Assembly: GCA_002104985.1 (NCBI GenBank)
Contig: MCGO01000016.1
Coordinates: forward strand, 558,001-622,000
From: Rhizoclosmatium globosum
Taxonomy: Eukaryota > Chytridiomycota > Chytridiomycetes > Chytridiales > Chytriomycetaceae
Direction: 5' to 3'
Length of the DNA stretch: 64,000 nt
A program made the translations under genes and the position numbers. Shown one piece after another: positions 1-10,342 of the stretch (positions within the stretch are counted from its first letter, which is position 1; every line of letters begins with the position of its first letter). The notes under the pieces were generated by a model. It was not told the DNA's origin, did not search any database, and saw only the letters and a program-made list of their open reading frames with translations.

Positions 1-912
1 CAGCGTACTTGTCGTAAGCTTATTCTCAATTGCATATTATACAGTAGATGTCCCCGTTGTGAATTCTGAGTTCACGCTCATTCTTATTTTTTCAATCATG
101 ACCTGTATCTTTGTGATTCTTGCATTGATAATGAATCAATCGTTCGCCTCTGAGACCACCAAACAATTCAACATAGCCATTCTTATCTGGATTCTGACGA
201 TTTCCCCATTGTCTATGCAATTTATACCTCGAGCTTTGGAGATGTATGGAGATCGACAGAGAACCAGTCTTTATAAAATTATGTTCAGGACAGTCGGAAG
301 CACAACAAGTTCTCAGCAACAAACATCGCAATTATCTTCTCAGCTCCGATCGTTTTCAACGCCACTCGATAATCGAACTACCATGTCAACAATTTCAAGA
401 GGGGATGCTGCAAAAGTCGATACTGGTGACCAGATAAAATCCAGTGATTTGCGAACGGGACAGCATCGGACTATAGTGTCTTCATTTGTTCACCCAACTA
501 ATTCACTACCTCGAAAACAAGTTTCAAGCGGTGTTACTTCGTTGATGCTCATCCCGCAGTGAGTTTCGTAATTGCGAACGCCTTTAACTAACATTTGCGA
601 CAGTTTGACGCTGTCATATCTGTGAGCAACTTTGGCTTCTCGGGGCCATGGCATCGTGGAATCGTCTTCGTGGTGAACGTTTCCAACAGAACATATATTC
701 AGTTTCTTCCAACAAAAGAACTTCAAGGAACTCCACGAGTTTTCGCGTTTAATGCGAATCGTTTTAAATTGATTCCAGTTAAATTTCAGGATGATACGGG
801 GGCAAGATTCAAACTAACAATGGGATCAAAGACTGTGTTGCTTGATTTCATCTCAACGTCTCATGGAAACGAGTTTGACGAGTTACTTAAACGCAACCTT
901 GAAATAAAATAG
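1..912 (+). CDS. Class C GPCR-like receptor, C-terminal part (5' end outside window)
   Basis: Partial gene. Coding is open from base 2 and gives the last two membrane helices of a seven-helix domain, ending in the block PLSMQFIPRALEM. The same block occurs in the receptors at 11.5-14.6 kb (PLLMQIIPRSISL) and 61.2-64 kb (PILMDMSPRIISM). A Ser/Thr-rich cytoplasmic linker follows, then an intron at about 559-603 (GTGAGT donor, TAACTAAC branch-like site, CAG acceptor). A final exon encodes about 100 residues and stops at 910-912. This tail contains WHRGIVFVV and IQFLP, which match WEEGIVIVA and LQLLP in the second receptor. The exons join in frame only if one T is restored in the TTT after the acceptor. 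By homology it is a GABA-B/glutamate-type receptor at the plasma membrane; the ligand is unknown. Confidence 0.75.
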
Positions 913-1031
913 GATTGATTTGAATCTCCGATTACTAGAGAGGATATAATAGAAATGAAATGCATGGTATGGGCATTAAGTGCGTAATCTTTATGAAGAA
1001 GTATATAGAAGAGGTAAGGAAAAATAACATG

Positions 1032-2233
1032 TCACCATTTCCATCCAAATGGATTTATAATAGACCAGATTGACCATTCAGAGGCTGCTGCTGCTGGTTG
1101 CGGAGCACTTGGTGGTTTGTTTGACGGCATCAAGAACCAAGTTGGTGAAGGCATTGAAGGTGGAATTGCTCCAAAAAGCCAATAAGCTGGATTATTAACA
1201 ATATCAGGTGGTGGTGGAGGCGAAGATCGCGTCTGAACGTAAAATGCAGCAGCTCCTATTGCAACAGCAACGGCGACAAGAGCCCAGGCTGGCCCCACAA
1301 TCTCAGAAGTTTTCGGAGGTGTCCCGTCGATGCATCTGTTTACGATTTCGACAAATCTAGGTATATTGGCAGCTTAACTATAAAATATGGAGCTTATAAT
1401 ATCTTACCCCGCACAAGCAAACAAGTCGGTTCCCACAGAAACCATGAATCCACCAACAAACGCCGTTCCTATGACCAACGCCATATGTTCCATAAAGAAA
1501 ACTGTCGCGGTTCCCATTCCAATGACCGCCAGTGTGAATATCAAGTGTGTCGATTGGGCAAGTGATGAGCCAAGACCAGTGAAGAGAAACAAGCAAGACC
1601 AAAACGAAAACCATTCAGAGCACCCATACAGACGATTCCAACTTGACTAAACTTTTGGAATGCGAAACCACCTACAAGCCGTCGCGAGGTAAGAGGAAGA
1701 ATTAGAATGAAACGCGTACCTCCAACTGCCATTGGGGCAATAAGAAACAAATAAATCCAGTCCGCGTAAGGTCCGAAACTGTGCCATTTCATTTGGCAAA
1801 TATCCAACAACACGAAGGTGATAAGACCTGTGATTATTCCTTTAGCGGCTGTCTTTAAAGTTGAATTCAAACCTATTGTATAAAAGCCAGATAAGAAAAG
1901 AGATGGGAAGTATGCTCGTTTCCCCATGAATGCATACGCGAAACCTGTCATAACCAGTGCAGCACCTCCAATTCCAGCTGCAGGAGACAGCTGTCGTGTA
2001 CTAAAATGAGATTTAATCTTACGCCTTGACCACAAGTATGCGAAACCTAATGCTGGCGTGGTTGTTCCGTTGTTCGAAGGTGAAGGGCCGTTGACAGGTG
2101 CTGGGTCATTCGAGGTGATGTTGTTGTAAATTTGACTTAAATCTGAGAGAACTTCTGGAAATGGCGCAGGTGCCGTGGTACACTGAAGTATCAAAATAGA
2201 GAGGAATAGAAGCGCTATCGATGCGGAGGACAT
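1032..2233 (-). CDS. TMEM198/TM7SF3-like (DUF4203) multi-pass membrane protein
   Basis: Starts at the ATG at 2233-2231 with a hydrophobic signal peptide (SIALLFLSILILQ), a Pro/Asn/Ser-rich spacer, then about seven membrane helices with the small-residue Gly pattern of the TM7S3/TM198 domain (GFAYAFMGKRAYFP, LFLSGFYTIG). A single intron, 1357-1407 (GTAAGA donor, CTAG acceptor, 51 nt), joins cleanly to a last exon with one more hydrophobic stretch (ALVAVAVAIGAAAFYV), a poly-Pro run and a tail ending in GWKW. One frame slip near 1590, around GLACFS/LFLFTG, must be bridged. The start lies 78 bp from the divergent gene at 2312, so they probably share a promoter. The vertebrate homologue TMEM198 has been linked to Wnt signalling, but that role cannot be transferred here. 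The family call rests on pattern, not a search. Confidence 0.6.
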
Positions 2234-2311
2234 CGGATTCTATTCGAAAAGAATTGTCAATCAGACCGCCCCACTGCAAAACACGTTTATAGCCATCTAA
2301 GAAGCTGCAGT

Positions 2312-4422
2312 ATGGATAGATTAGATCACAGCGTCATCCTCCCTGCGGTGGGGCGACCCCACTCGAGCGAAACTTTGTTTGATGCTCCAATCCAACATCA
2401 TATCACGATCAATGATAAGCTCGAAACGTTGAAAGAATCGTCGAAACAAACAAAAGAAGAAACTGTATCGAAACATATTTCTATAATGTCTTTTCCGACG
2501 GAGATTAAAGAACGGATTTTCATTCTCGCTTCAAACGGACGACTAGCCTATGCAAACAAAGAGTTCAATATCATTTCTAGCTCAAACCTTGTTCGTGCAT
2601 TATGGTTGATTGAAAAATACGGACCTGACAACGCGCTGGCACGGTGTTGGAGGTGGAGGTTCTTGAGGAAGCTTCCTATTACTGATTGCAGTCCTGGATC
2701 AAAAGCTAAATCTGGAATATGGACCATTCAAATACCAAACTCTGAGGCGAAAACGGCTCTTCGACTTCGTAAAGCTCGGAGGAAGCCTTGTTCATGTCAA
2801 AAGATTGCTGCCCTTGCTGAAGGAATGGCAGTGGAAGATGAGTCCACTTATTCAAAGCTTTCTCGGAGATTCTGCTATGTATTTCAGAGTCGTGTTCTGG
2901 CTGATACAGAGGCGGTCATTCAACGAGAACAAACGACAAGAAACCAAGGAAAACCTGAGATGTTTGCATCCAGTTGTGAAATCGAGCAGACACAGATATT
3001 AATGGTACTTCAGCTATTGGATTTTGGAGCGAGTATTGGAGCGGGTTGTGAAATGGCGCTCAGAGTCGCCGCTCGATGGGGACACTTGAACCTAGTCTCC
3101 ATTCTATTACAACGAGGAGCAGATCCAAACACTGTTGTTTTTCTTGAGAAATATCCTGGTGTTAAATGGAGGAATAAGGGAAAAGTTGGTGGCGGAGTGC
3201 CAGGAGATCGAAGTTTTGTGGTTGAGGTTTGTGTTTTCACGAACACATTTGTATCTCACAAAATGTAACAGCCGCCGCTTCCGCTAGCACACATAAATCT
3301 TCAAAATCAAATCCTCGCAGACGCTGGATTGATACCACAACCTCCAACCGTCCATACGCCGCCTACAGTTCAACAAGAAATCTCTGTGGGTCCAATCAAT
3401 TTAAACTCACAGGCCAAAAAGCGATTCAACCGCCGACACCACCAAATATCCCTCCTCCTTCAAGCCGTCCAAGCCAACAATTTCAAAATCGTAAAACTGT
3501 TACTTGGAGACCGTCGAACCACCAGATCACTCAACACTATCAAGGACAAAACAATCATCGCCGCACTAAAAGAATCGTTCGAACTTGAACACCTTGAAAT
3601 GTGTAAACTCCTCGTTGAAAAGGGACACGTGCATTCGACTGTTGATATTCTACAAAACTTGGTGTCAAAAGCGGGGATGTGGAGGCTGTTGTTTGGGATC
3701 CGGAATAAAATGACGCCTGCGATTTGTTACGCGATTGAGACGTTGTCGGACGCGGATTTTAATCATATCTCACCGTCGTTGATTCGTTCGGCGGCGGAAA
3801 TTGGGTCTGTTGATTTTAGTAAGTGGTTTGAAAGCGCTTTTTGAGGGTTAATGAGATTGTTACAGTGAAATCTTGTATCGCGAGGGGAGGGGAAGTGGAT
3901 GTGTGGAATGGACACGCGTTGCATGCAAGCGTGTATAACGGAAACTTGGAAATAACTGCTTTGCTTCTATCTCCAGAGGTTCATGCAAGTACCGAAAACT
4001 TTGGATCGAGACAACGAGCCTTTTGCATTGGATTGATGATCATCGAAGGATTTGCCCTGATTATGTTCACTCTTTTGATCGTCTTGTGGGTGATGGCGCT
4101 CATCAGCTATTTACAGCAGCCACGATTAACGCAAGGTGGAGTTGGTAGCGCAGGACCTTCACAAAATGGAACTGCAAATCCATTTTGGTTCTCTGACAGC
4201 CATTCAACAACATCTCAAGATATTACATTAGGAGAATTGAGTGGAATGGCCGTTCCCTCTTCGTTGGCATTGTTGGTCATGTATCGACTTGTTCCTCTTC
4301 ATAAAATGTGTCTGGCGTTCTACAAAGTGTGTGCGGAAGATCGACGCAGACGCCGAGAGCTACAATTGAGGAGAGAAGAGGAGGAGAGGAGACAGCAAGA
4401 AATGTTGGAAGCTGGGGTATAA
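2312..4422 (+). CDS. F-box-like/ankyrin-repeat protein with C-terminal membrane segments
   Basis: ATG at 2312. After a Ser/Lys-rich leader of about 58 residues comes an F-box-like helix (SFPTEIKERIFILAS, then VRALWLIEKYGPDNAL); this combination is common at the head of chytrid ankyrin proteins. Ankyrin repeats follow (MALRVAARWGHLNLVSILLQ, LLQAVQANNFKIVKLLL, LHASVYNGNLEITALLL). An intron at 3227-3271 (GTTTGT...AACAG, 45 nt) is in phase. A slip at about 3840 (TTTTT run) must be bridged to continue into the last part. There two hydrophobic segments (LMIIEGFALIMFTLLIVLWV and GMAVPSSLALLVMYRLV) and a charged Arg/Glu coiled-coil tail replace the usual soluble end. F-box/ankyrin proteins are expected substrate adaptors of SCF ubiquitin ligases. 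Membrane anchoring would be unusual, and a wrong exon join cannot be excluded. It converges on PHS1 with 100 bp between stops. Confidence 0.65.
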
Positions 4423-4522
4423 TAAAATTTCAGAGACAAAAGTTCAAGATGGAATGCATTTAGACTATATTCGAAATCTTTACGATATTCATAATTAGCT
4501 TCTTGTTTGACTTGCTCCCACA

Positions 4523-5404
4523 TCATTCAGCCTTTTTGGCCTTCTTGGCAGTCTCCTTCTTTTCCTTGGCGTCCTTGACAAACTTGGTTCGCTGCTTGAT
4601 CATGTGTGAGTACATGATGTAAAAACCGACTGGCCAAATAAATTGACAGAAGGTAAAGAAGTAGGAGAGGACTTTCTGGTCTGGGTTTTCCTTTGCAATC
4701 TTGTTGGCAGCAAGAATCAACCAGAATTCACTTCCAGCACCAACCGGGTAAAGGATGTAAAAGAAGTGATATCTGTGTTTAAAGAAGCGGTATTAGAAGA
4801 TGACAAATGATCGGCGGAGAGGTGATTTAAAGAGCCGGAAGAATTACCTGCACCATGTCAAGAAAGAGAAGTACTCGCTGTCGGATCCAAGGAGGTTCAA
4901 AGCATAGAAACTGTAACGAATGATTTCTGTGAGTCCCCACGCAAGAGCCATGGTAGAGTAGGCCCAGTCGTTTGCGACTTCAGGGAACTGGTTGCAAACA
5001 GCCCACACCATTGTGAGACGGGACGCAACTTGCATGGCAGTAGTAAAGACAGGCGAACGGACAAGTTTGAAGAGAGCGTGGAAAACCTGTTTTGAAACAA
5101 GTGTTCAGCAGAAGGAGGATTGATTGAGTGATAGCTAAGGAAGAACCTCGAGGAGGGCAAAGGTCTGCAGAATGAGCAATGTGTTTCCGATTTGAGAGTA
5201 TGTCGAAGGGTAGTCTCCAATATTCGCAATCACGCGGTAGAAGGCGGTGTATCCCCAGGCAACACACGAGACAGCATTATAAATCAACAGGTACTTGTCA
5301 ACGAGGCCTGTGCTTTCGGATCAGTTATACGATCTCAATAAATGATGAGGATGATGTATACCGTTGGTCTTCTTGGCCTGCTTTACGCTCTTGTCCTTTG
5401 GCAT
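4523..5404 (-). CDS. PHS1: Very-long-chain 3-hydroxyacyl-CoA dehydratase (PHS1/HACD family)
   Basis: Catalyses the third step of fatty-acid elongation in the ER, dehydrating 3-hydroxyacyl-CoA. The gene model is complete and unbroken: exons 5404-5362, 5307-5147, 5086-4848 and 4772-4523 (introns 54, 60 and 75 nt, all GT-AG and in phase) give 230 residues, a normal length. Family landmarks are LIYNAVSCVAWGYTA near the N-terminus, LEVFHALFKLVRSPV, ASRLTMVWAV, EIIRYSFYALNLLG (the conserved Glu/Tyr region that carries the active site) and FYILYPVGAGSEFW. The protein ends KKAE, a KKxx dilysine ER-retrieval signal, consistent with the known ER location. Orientation is convergent with the ankyrin gene. 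It is an essential gene in yeast, and the clean frame here shows that not all of the window is affected by slips. Confidence 0.92.
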
Positions 5405-5728
5405 CTTCCAAACAAGTTTTTGGAGGAAGTCAACAACGGGGCTGAGCACCCACTGAAAGAACGACACGACCATCTAGATACAACGTTTGTCAGAGAATGT
5501 TGGTCTTATCACATCGAGGGTTACCTCAATTTCTTCAGATCGATTTGAATTGACCCGAAATTACTCCAAAAATTCTGGCGAACATAGAGTTAAAGAAGGA
5601 ATGACACTTTCATTAACGCTGTCTTATTTCGATGATTACGATAAAATGTTAGCGATTGACTTTTTATGTATTTCATAAGAATTTCACAATAATATTCCCT
5701 CACGGAATGATCGAAATGAATGAAGATA
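5405..5728. other. Gap between PHS1 start and the secreted Cys-rich gene
   Basis: 324 bp holding the promoter side of PHS1 and the 3' flank of the next minus-strand gene. No conserved coding stretch, RNA gene or repeat was recognised. Confidence 0.5.
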
Positions 5729-6034
5729 CTATGGAGTAGGAGCCACCAACAAAGGGGTGCAAGCAGCCATGCAGATTCCTTGTGCAGCACTGCAGGCGGT
5801 AGCAGCAGCAGTACCCGTTGCAGCTGTTCCACCAAAGAACCAAGCCCACCAAGTAATTGGCCCTCCAGCAACAGCACCAAGCGTCACGGTACCGAAAGTG
5901 AGCCCTGCTGCAGCGTAACATGCACAGGCGCCGAGGTTGCACGCTGTGCAAGTGGCATACGTCAAAGGTCCCGCGTAGACATCAGCTGCAGTTCCTACTA
6001 CGACAATAATTGTCAATCTCTTGAGAACGTGCAT
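5729..6034 (-). CDS. Small secreted cysteine-rich hydrophobic protein
   Basis: Single exon, 101 residues, ATG at 6034-6032. A signal peptide (VLKRLTIIVVVGTAADVYA) is followed by a short mature protein rich in Gly, Ala, Thr and Cys. It carries the pattern TCTACNLGACACYAAAG, then GTVTLGAVAGGP and a last Cys pair (ACSAAQGICMAAC). The C-x2-C-N-x-G-x-C-x-C-Y-x-A-x-G core resembles small Cys-rich secreted proteins found in fungi, algae and nematodes, some annotated only as 'zygote-specific class V' proteins. No function is known to me. It is probably processed through the secretory pathway and disulphide-bonded. The frame is intact. Divergent from the UPF0415 gene at 6363. Confidence 0.65.
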   Translation of the reverse strand: MHVLKRLTIIVVVGTAADVYAGPLTYATCTACNLGACACYAAAGLTFGTVTLGAVAGGPITWWAWFFGGTAATGTAAATACSAAQGICMAACTPLLVAPTP

Positions 6035-6362
6035 TCTTGATCTCGTTTTGTAGTGGGTTTTTTTGTTTGTTTCGCTACGCCACTCTTTTGAAAGTGATAA
6101 ACGAATAAAAGTATATTAAACTTGGTTGAAGGAACGTTCAGTATTCTGAATAAGTTTCAAAGGCACCTCCGTTTGTAGTTCCTTGGAAGCATACCATATT
6201 CGATGGATTTTATTGGGTTTCTTTGAAGCTTCCTGCTCTCAGACTTCAGCCATTACTCTTCTAATGATAACGAACGGGATCAGAAACCGGATTTATTCTT
6301 TTCTAGCACAGTAATTGCTTTCTGTTCATTATTCTCACCCCTGAAAATAACATACAGAAAAG
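6035..6362. promoter_or_regulatory. Divergent intergenic region
   Basis: 328 bp between the minus-strand secreted protein start and the plus-strand UPF0415 start. It must contain both promoters. The DNA is AT-rich with T-runs, and I see no defined motif, gene or RNA in it. Confidence 0.45.
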
Positions 6363-7800
6363 ATGGAAATAATTGAGCGGTATATCACACAGCTTGAACA
6401 CCTCACAACATCCCTCACCACGTCACCCGTCCAAAACACATCGCGTCTCATTTCGGCAATCTCATCGGAACTATCCTTTCTGCGCCGCTCTTCAAACGCC
6501 AAAGCCGCGTCGTGTTCGAATGCGCCGTTCTTCACAGCGACCGGCGACGCAGCGCTGCGGCTCTCGGAAGTATATGGGAGAGATGTTTCTGTACGTCGGA
6601 AGCGGGGGACTGTTGATGTTGACGTTGCTGTTGAAGGGAAGAGTGTGAAGCCTGTTTGGATCAAGATTCGGGCGGGGTCTTTGAGAAGTGCGAGGCTGGA
6701 GGGGATTATGAGGAAGATGATGATGATGATGAAGAGGAAGAGGAAGGGGAGTCTGATGAGGATGATCCTAAGGTTCCTTCATCCAGTGCGCCACTTCAGC
6801 AGCCTCTGATGGACGTGTCGAATCTCAAGATATGCAGATTGCAAAGAATGGATTCAGACTGCTGGCCAGTATCCTGTGCACTTTGTTGTTCCTAAGGTTG
6901 TGATCTGCTTTACGTCAATGACTCAAGAGTCCGAGGAACTTTCGGATCCATCAAATATAGCTCTTGTGAATGCACTTGAACTTCTTGGTGTCCATGTTGT
7001 GTTTGGAATTGATTCCCTGGCATTATGGATTCAGGAAAACTGTATTTCAGCTGCATCGTCGACTCAGGACTCTCTGCTGACGGATACACTCAATCTTGAT
7101 TTAACGACGTTGATATCGCTGGTTTCGGATACATGTCACCGGTTTGAACGGATTCCAAAACATGTATTTGATGTTGATGCATTGATTGCGCAGGAAAAAG
7201 CGGAAGCGGAGGCACCTTTACTAAAGGTAGAGTTCAAGTAGCATTGAAGAGTTGGGTGAGGGGAGTTGGGAGATATTGACTTCGAAAAATAGGAGCTCTA
7301 TCCGTTATTTGCGACACGAACTCTCGTTACCACACGAACAGCTTTCCTCAAATTCATACCCATAGCCTCTAAAATAGCTGGACCGTTCGAAAAGCATCGA
7401 ATAAGACTACTGTTTGATCCCTCGCGAACTCCTACAGATATCCTCAAACTATTACACGAGGCCACAGCAACCACAGAAGTATCAGAATCACAAGTCTTAG
7501 AGTGGACGAGTGCTGGAATCCTGATTTCCAAAGTCGGAGTAATTGAAGACGAACCAAGTGACCGATTCGTTAGGTTGTTGACTCCAACTCCACCGCCCAC
7601 GAAACGGAAGGGCGAAAAAGCACGACAACAGCCAATTAAAATCAGTGAGCCGAATGTTTTTATTTATGGGACTGCGGATCGGTATCATGGACGACTGTGA
7701 CGGGGAATGCAAGTGTTGCACGGAGTTTTGATCAGAATTTGAAGAGTGATGATGTGGGGAGGTGGTGGTGTTGCTGGCGTTAGCTTGTATGTTCATTCTC
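6363..7800 (+). CDS. UPF0415 / C7orf25-like protein (DUF1308)
   Basis: ATG at 6363. The segments read in order match C7orf25: an N-terminal helical part (YITQLEHLTTSL), FFTATGDAALRLSEVYG, the beta block VDVDVAVEGKSVKPVWIKIRA, a strongly acidic Asp/Glu run at about 6710-6770, PVHFVVPKVVICFTSMTQE, NLDLTTLISLVSD, PLFATRTLVTTRTAFLKF and FIYGTADRYHGRL. A last block, SLYVHSPRSLIE, corresponds to the FIHEPRALTE end of the animal protein. Frame slips near 6690, 6840, 7250-7300, 7700 and 7760 must be bridged, and an intron may hide one of them. The end is therefore approximate. The fold of the family has been compared to nucleases, but its role is unknown. The TLDc gene follows closely on the same strand. 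Confidence 0.65.
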
Positions 7801-7932
7801 CTCGAAGTTTGATTGAAAGCGAAAGGGCGGGTTCTGATGAGTGTAATTATCTTTGTTTGGATGACGAAGGGAACCAAAAGAGCGCAAATAAACCTGAATT
7901 TGATATCAAAGGAATATTAAGTTTGCTACAAA

Positions 7933-9327
7933 TGTTTGACCAAGTCGTTTCGTATCTTCAGCAGTTGTGTGAAACTGAAGATGAAGCCCCTCCAGCAACC
8001 TTCTCACAACGAGTCTTCTCCTTCTTTCCGACCAGAACGCGCATCTGCCGAATCGCTGTTTCATTCTCTGAGTCCGACTGCGAATCCGAGTGCGAGCGAG
8101 GTTCCCTTTGGATCGCTGGACTCGTCGATCGTCGGTCTTCCGCCGCGGCTCCGATCGCAAATGCCCGTTTTTGCTTGGACGGCGATGCGTTTGTTTCGGC
8201 GGATTCGCGCGGCCGAGTCGAGTGGCCTGGCGTGCGCCGAGTTTTGTGCACTGGCGGCGCTGCTTTCAAAGGGAGATTGGACGGCGAGAAGTAGCCTCTG
8301 CGGAGATTGCGCCGGCTTTGGCGTCGATTGTTTTGTGGAGGATGCTGCGAGTGTGGTTGTTGGTGGCGTTGTGTCGAAGGAGTTTGTGCGCTTTGTGTTG
8401 ACGCAGAACCAGAGTAGTTATGATAGTGAACGGAATGTGATTGTGCCAACTGGATTTGAGTATTTGGATGTATGGGCTCCGGCGTGTCCGCTATTTGGGA
8501 GTCTGTGGAACGCCGTATTCTCAAAGGCATTACTTGGTGTGGATCCGAGTCCAATGCCATCCATCACGTACCCGAATCCATCGACGGAATCTTTAGATCC
8601 TTGTTTATTGTCGCCGTGTGACGTGTTCATTCTTTCATCTTACATCAAACGACATCGACGACGAAGTTCTATATCAACACCGGATTCAAACTCTCCTGAA
8701 CACTGGCCCCTCATTTACTCTTCCAACACTCATGGGAAATCCTGGGGCTCGCTCATGAACTACATCGAGTCCACAGGATCTCTTGTGTTGATTATCAAAG
8801 ACATGAAAGGGAATCTCTTTGGCGCGTACATTCCTACTCCTCTCGAATGCTCCCCGAAATTCAGAGGGAACGAAGAAGCGTTCTTGTTTTCGATTGCACC
8901 GGAATGGAATGTGTTTACACCAACAGGCAACAACTCAAACTATGTATACTTCAACTATGGCATGGCAACTTTACCCAACGGCATTGGATTTGGTGAGTTA
9001 TTCTCTTCACGTCAACTTCACATTCTGATTTCAACAACTACAAGGCGGTCAACTCAACTTTTTCGGCCTCTTTCTCAACACTTCCCTCGATTCTGGTGAA
9101 TGTCGATGTACTCCAACCAGTTCAACGTATGGAAATCCAAACTTGGCGGCAAGTTCCGGCTTAGATACTTTTATGATCGATCAGATTCAGTTCTGCTGAT
9201 TGAGCCGAAAGAAGTGGATGATCGCTTGGTTCCTGAGCGTGTGAAACGGGGCGGTGCGAGTGTATTGAATTCTCATCCTATTGAGAGTGCGTTGTTGGAG
9301 ATGGCGGGGAGGGAGCGGTATCCATGT
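7933..9327 (+). CDS. TLDc-domain protein
   Basis: The C-terminal half is a TLDc domain: PLIYSSNTHGKSWGSLMNYI, LVLIIKDMKGNLFGAYIP, FLFSIAPEWNVFTPTGNN, YVYFNYGMATLPNGIGFGG and QLNFFGLFLNTSLDSG. An intron at about 8993-9050 (GTGAGT...CAAG) joins in frame within GFG/GQL. The last strand reads MIDQIQFC then stop at about 9194; restoring one G (TGG) gives FWLIEPKEVDD, the usual TLDc ending, and reading continues to the stop at 9325-9327. The N-terminal 250 residues are Ser/Pro-rich and not recognised, and the start (ATG at 7933) lies in a different frame from the main part, so it is tentative. TLDc proteins (OXR1, NCOA7, TLDC1/MEAK7) act in oxidative-stress resistance and V-ATPase regulation; which branch this belongs to is unclear. 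Confidence 0.75.
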
Positions 9328-9488
9328 TGAGGGATGATACTATCTTGCTAAAATCTGAACCACACAATAAATAGCAAGTAAACATTGTAATTAAAGATAT
9401 AGAAGATTTGGCCACAGCGTACACGAAGCAGTTTTCTGAAGAATATGTTCTCACAAGAAATGGTAAAAGAGCAACAAAAGCAAAAAGC

Positions 9489-9559
9489 TCCCAGACGGGG
9501 AATTGAACCCCGGTCTCGCCCGTGACAGGGGCGGATACTAGCCACTATACTATCTGGGA
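9489..9559 (-). tRNA. tRNA-Asp (GTC)
   Basis: 71-nt cloverleaf on the minus strand: acceptor TCCCAGA pairs perfectly with TCTGGGA, the anticodon stem CGCCC/GGGCG encloses the loop CTGTCAC (anticodon GTC), and the T-arm is standard. No intron and no encoded CCA. Confidence 0.95.
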
Positions 9560-10272
9560 CTGCAATTTCTACAATTTTTACAGATCATGATGTTGCTGTT
9601 TTGACAAATATTCCCCATTTACCTCAGCACTCTCCCAATGAGTTGAACAACTGGGAATGACATATAGCAAGTTTGGAGTTTTCGGATAACAACTTACCTC
9701 TTCATTGAGATTTATGTTTTTAACACTAAGATGGGTGTTTTAGTTGTTTTCTATTTCTGCTGGCGAAAGCCATTAACTATTATCAGGTGTGTCTTGGCGG
9801 ACTATTCAATCATAACCCTCTGTCACAGTGTTGTTTAATGAAAGTGGTATGCACTCTTCAACCCTATCTTCAGCCTCAGCAATATTATTCAATAATATAT
9901 CAACTTCTCAGTTATTTAAATTGCTCTGCGTAACATTCGGGGGTTTCTTTGCATAAAACCCATAATTTCATAGTGATTTCAGACCCTTTTTCAATTAAAG
10001 AAGCAGTACTGTAGCCATACTTGCAGTAAATCAATTACCGGTGTTCAATTATTTTTGTTTTGATGAATCCTTTTAATTTAATACATTTCTTTGTCATCAT
10101 TAATACAACCAACAACGGAAAAAGGAAAACAACGTTCCCCACTCGATAAGTCATTAATTACGCTGCAAATAAGAGGTTAAAGAACGAAGGGTTGTGCATG
10201 GCTTGCCTAAAACAATGGTTTCAGAGTCAATATTCCAAAAATAGAAACTCTTGGCGTTGCCGCCAAAACATC
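9560..10272. other. AT-rich intergenic stretch between two tRNAs
   Basis: 713 bp without a coding stretch that I can support on either strand. Stop codons are frequent in all frames. No repeat family or RNA fold was recognised. Confidence 0.5.
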
Positions 10273-10342
10273 TCCCAGACGGGGAATTGAACCCCGGTCG
10301 CCGCCGTGAGAGGCGGAATCTTGGCCACTAGACGATCTAGGA
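10273..10342 (-). tRNA. tRNA-Glu (CTC), anticodon loop one base short
   Basis: 70-nt minus-strand cloverleaf. Acceptor TCCTAGA/TCTGGGA has one G-U pair, the D-stem GTCT/AGAT is sound, and the anticodon stem is CCGCC/GGCGG. As written, the anticodon loop is TCTCAC, six bases instead of seven; the normal CTCTCAC loop returns if the preceding CC is CCC. The T-arm and 3' acceptor strand are identical over 27 nt to the tRNA-Asp 0.7 kb away. The missing base matches the homopolymer losses seen in the protein genes and is more likely an assembly error than a dead tRNA. Confidence 0.85.
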
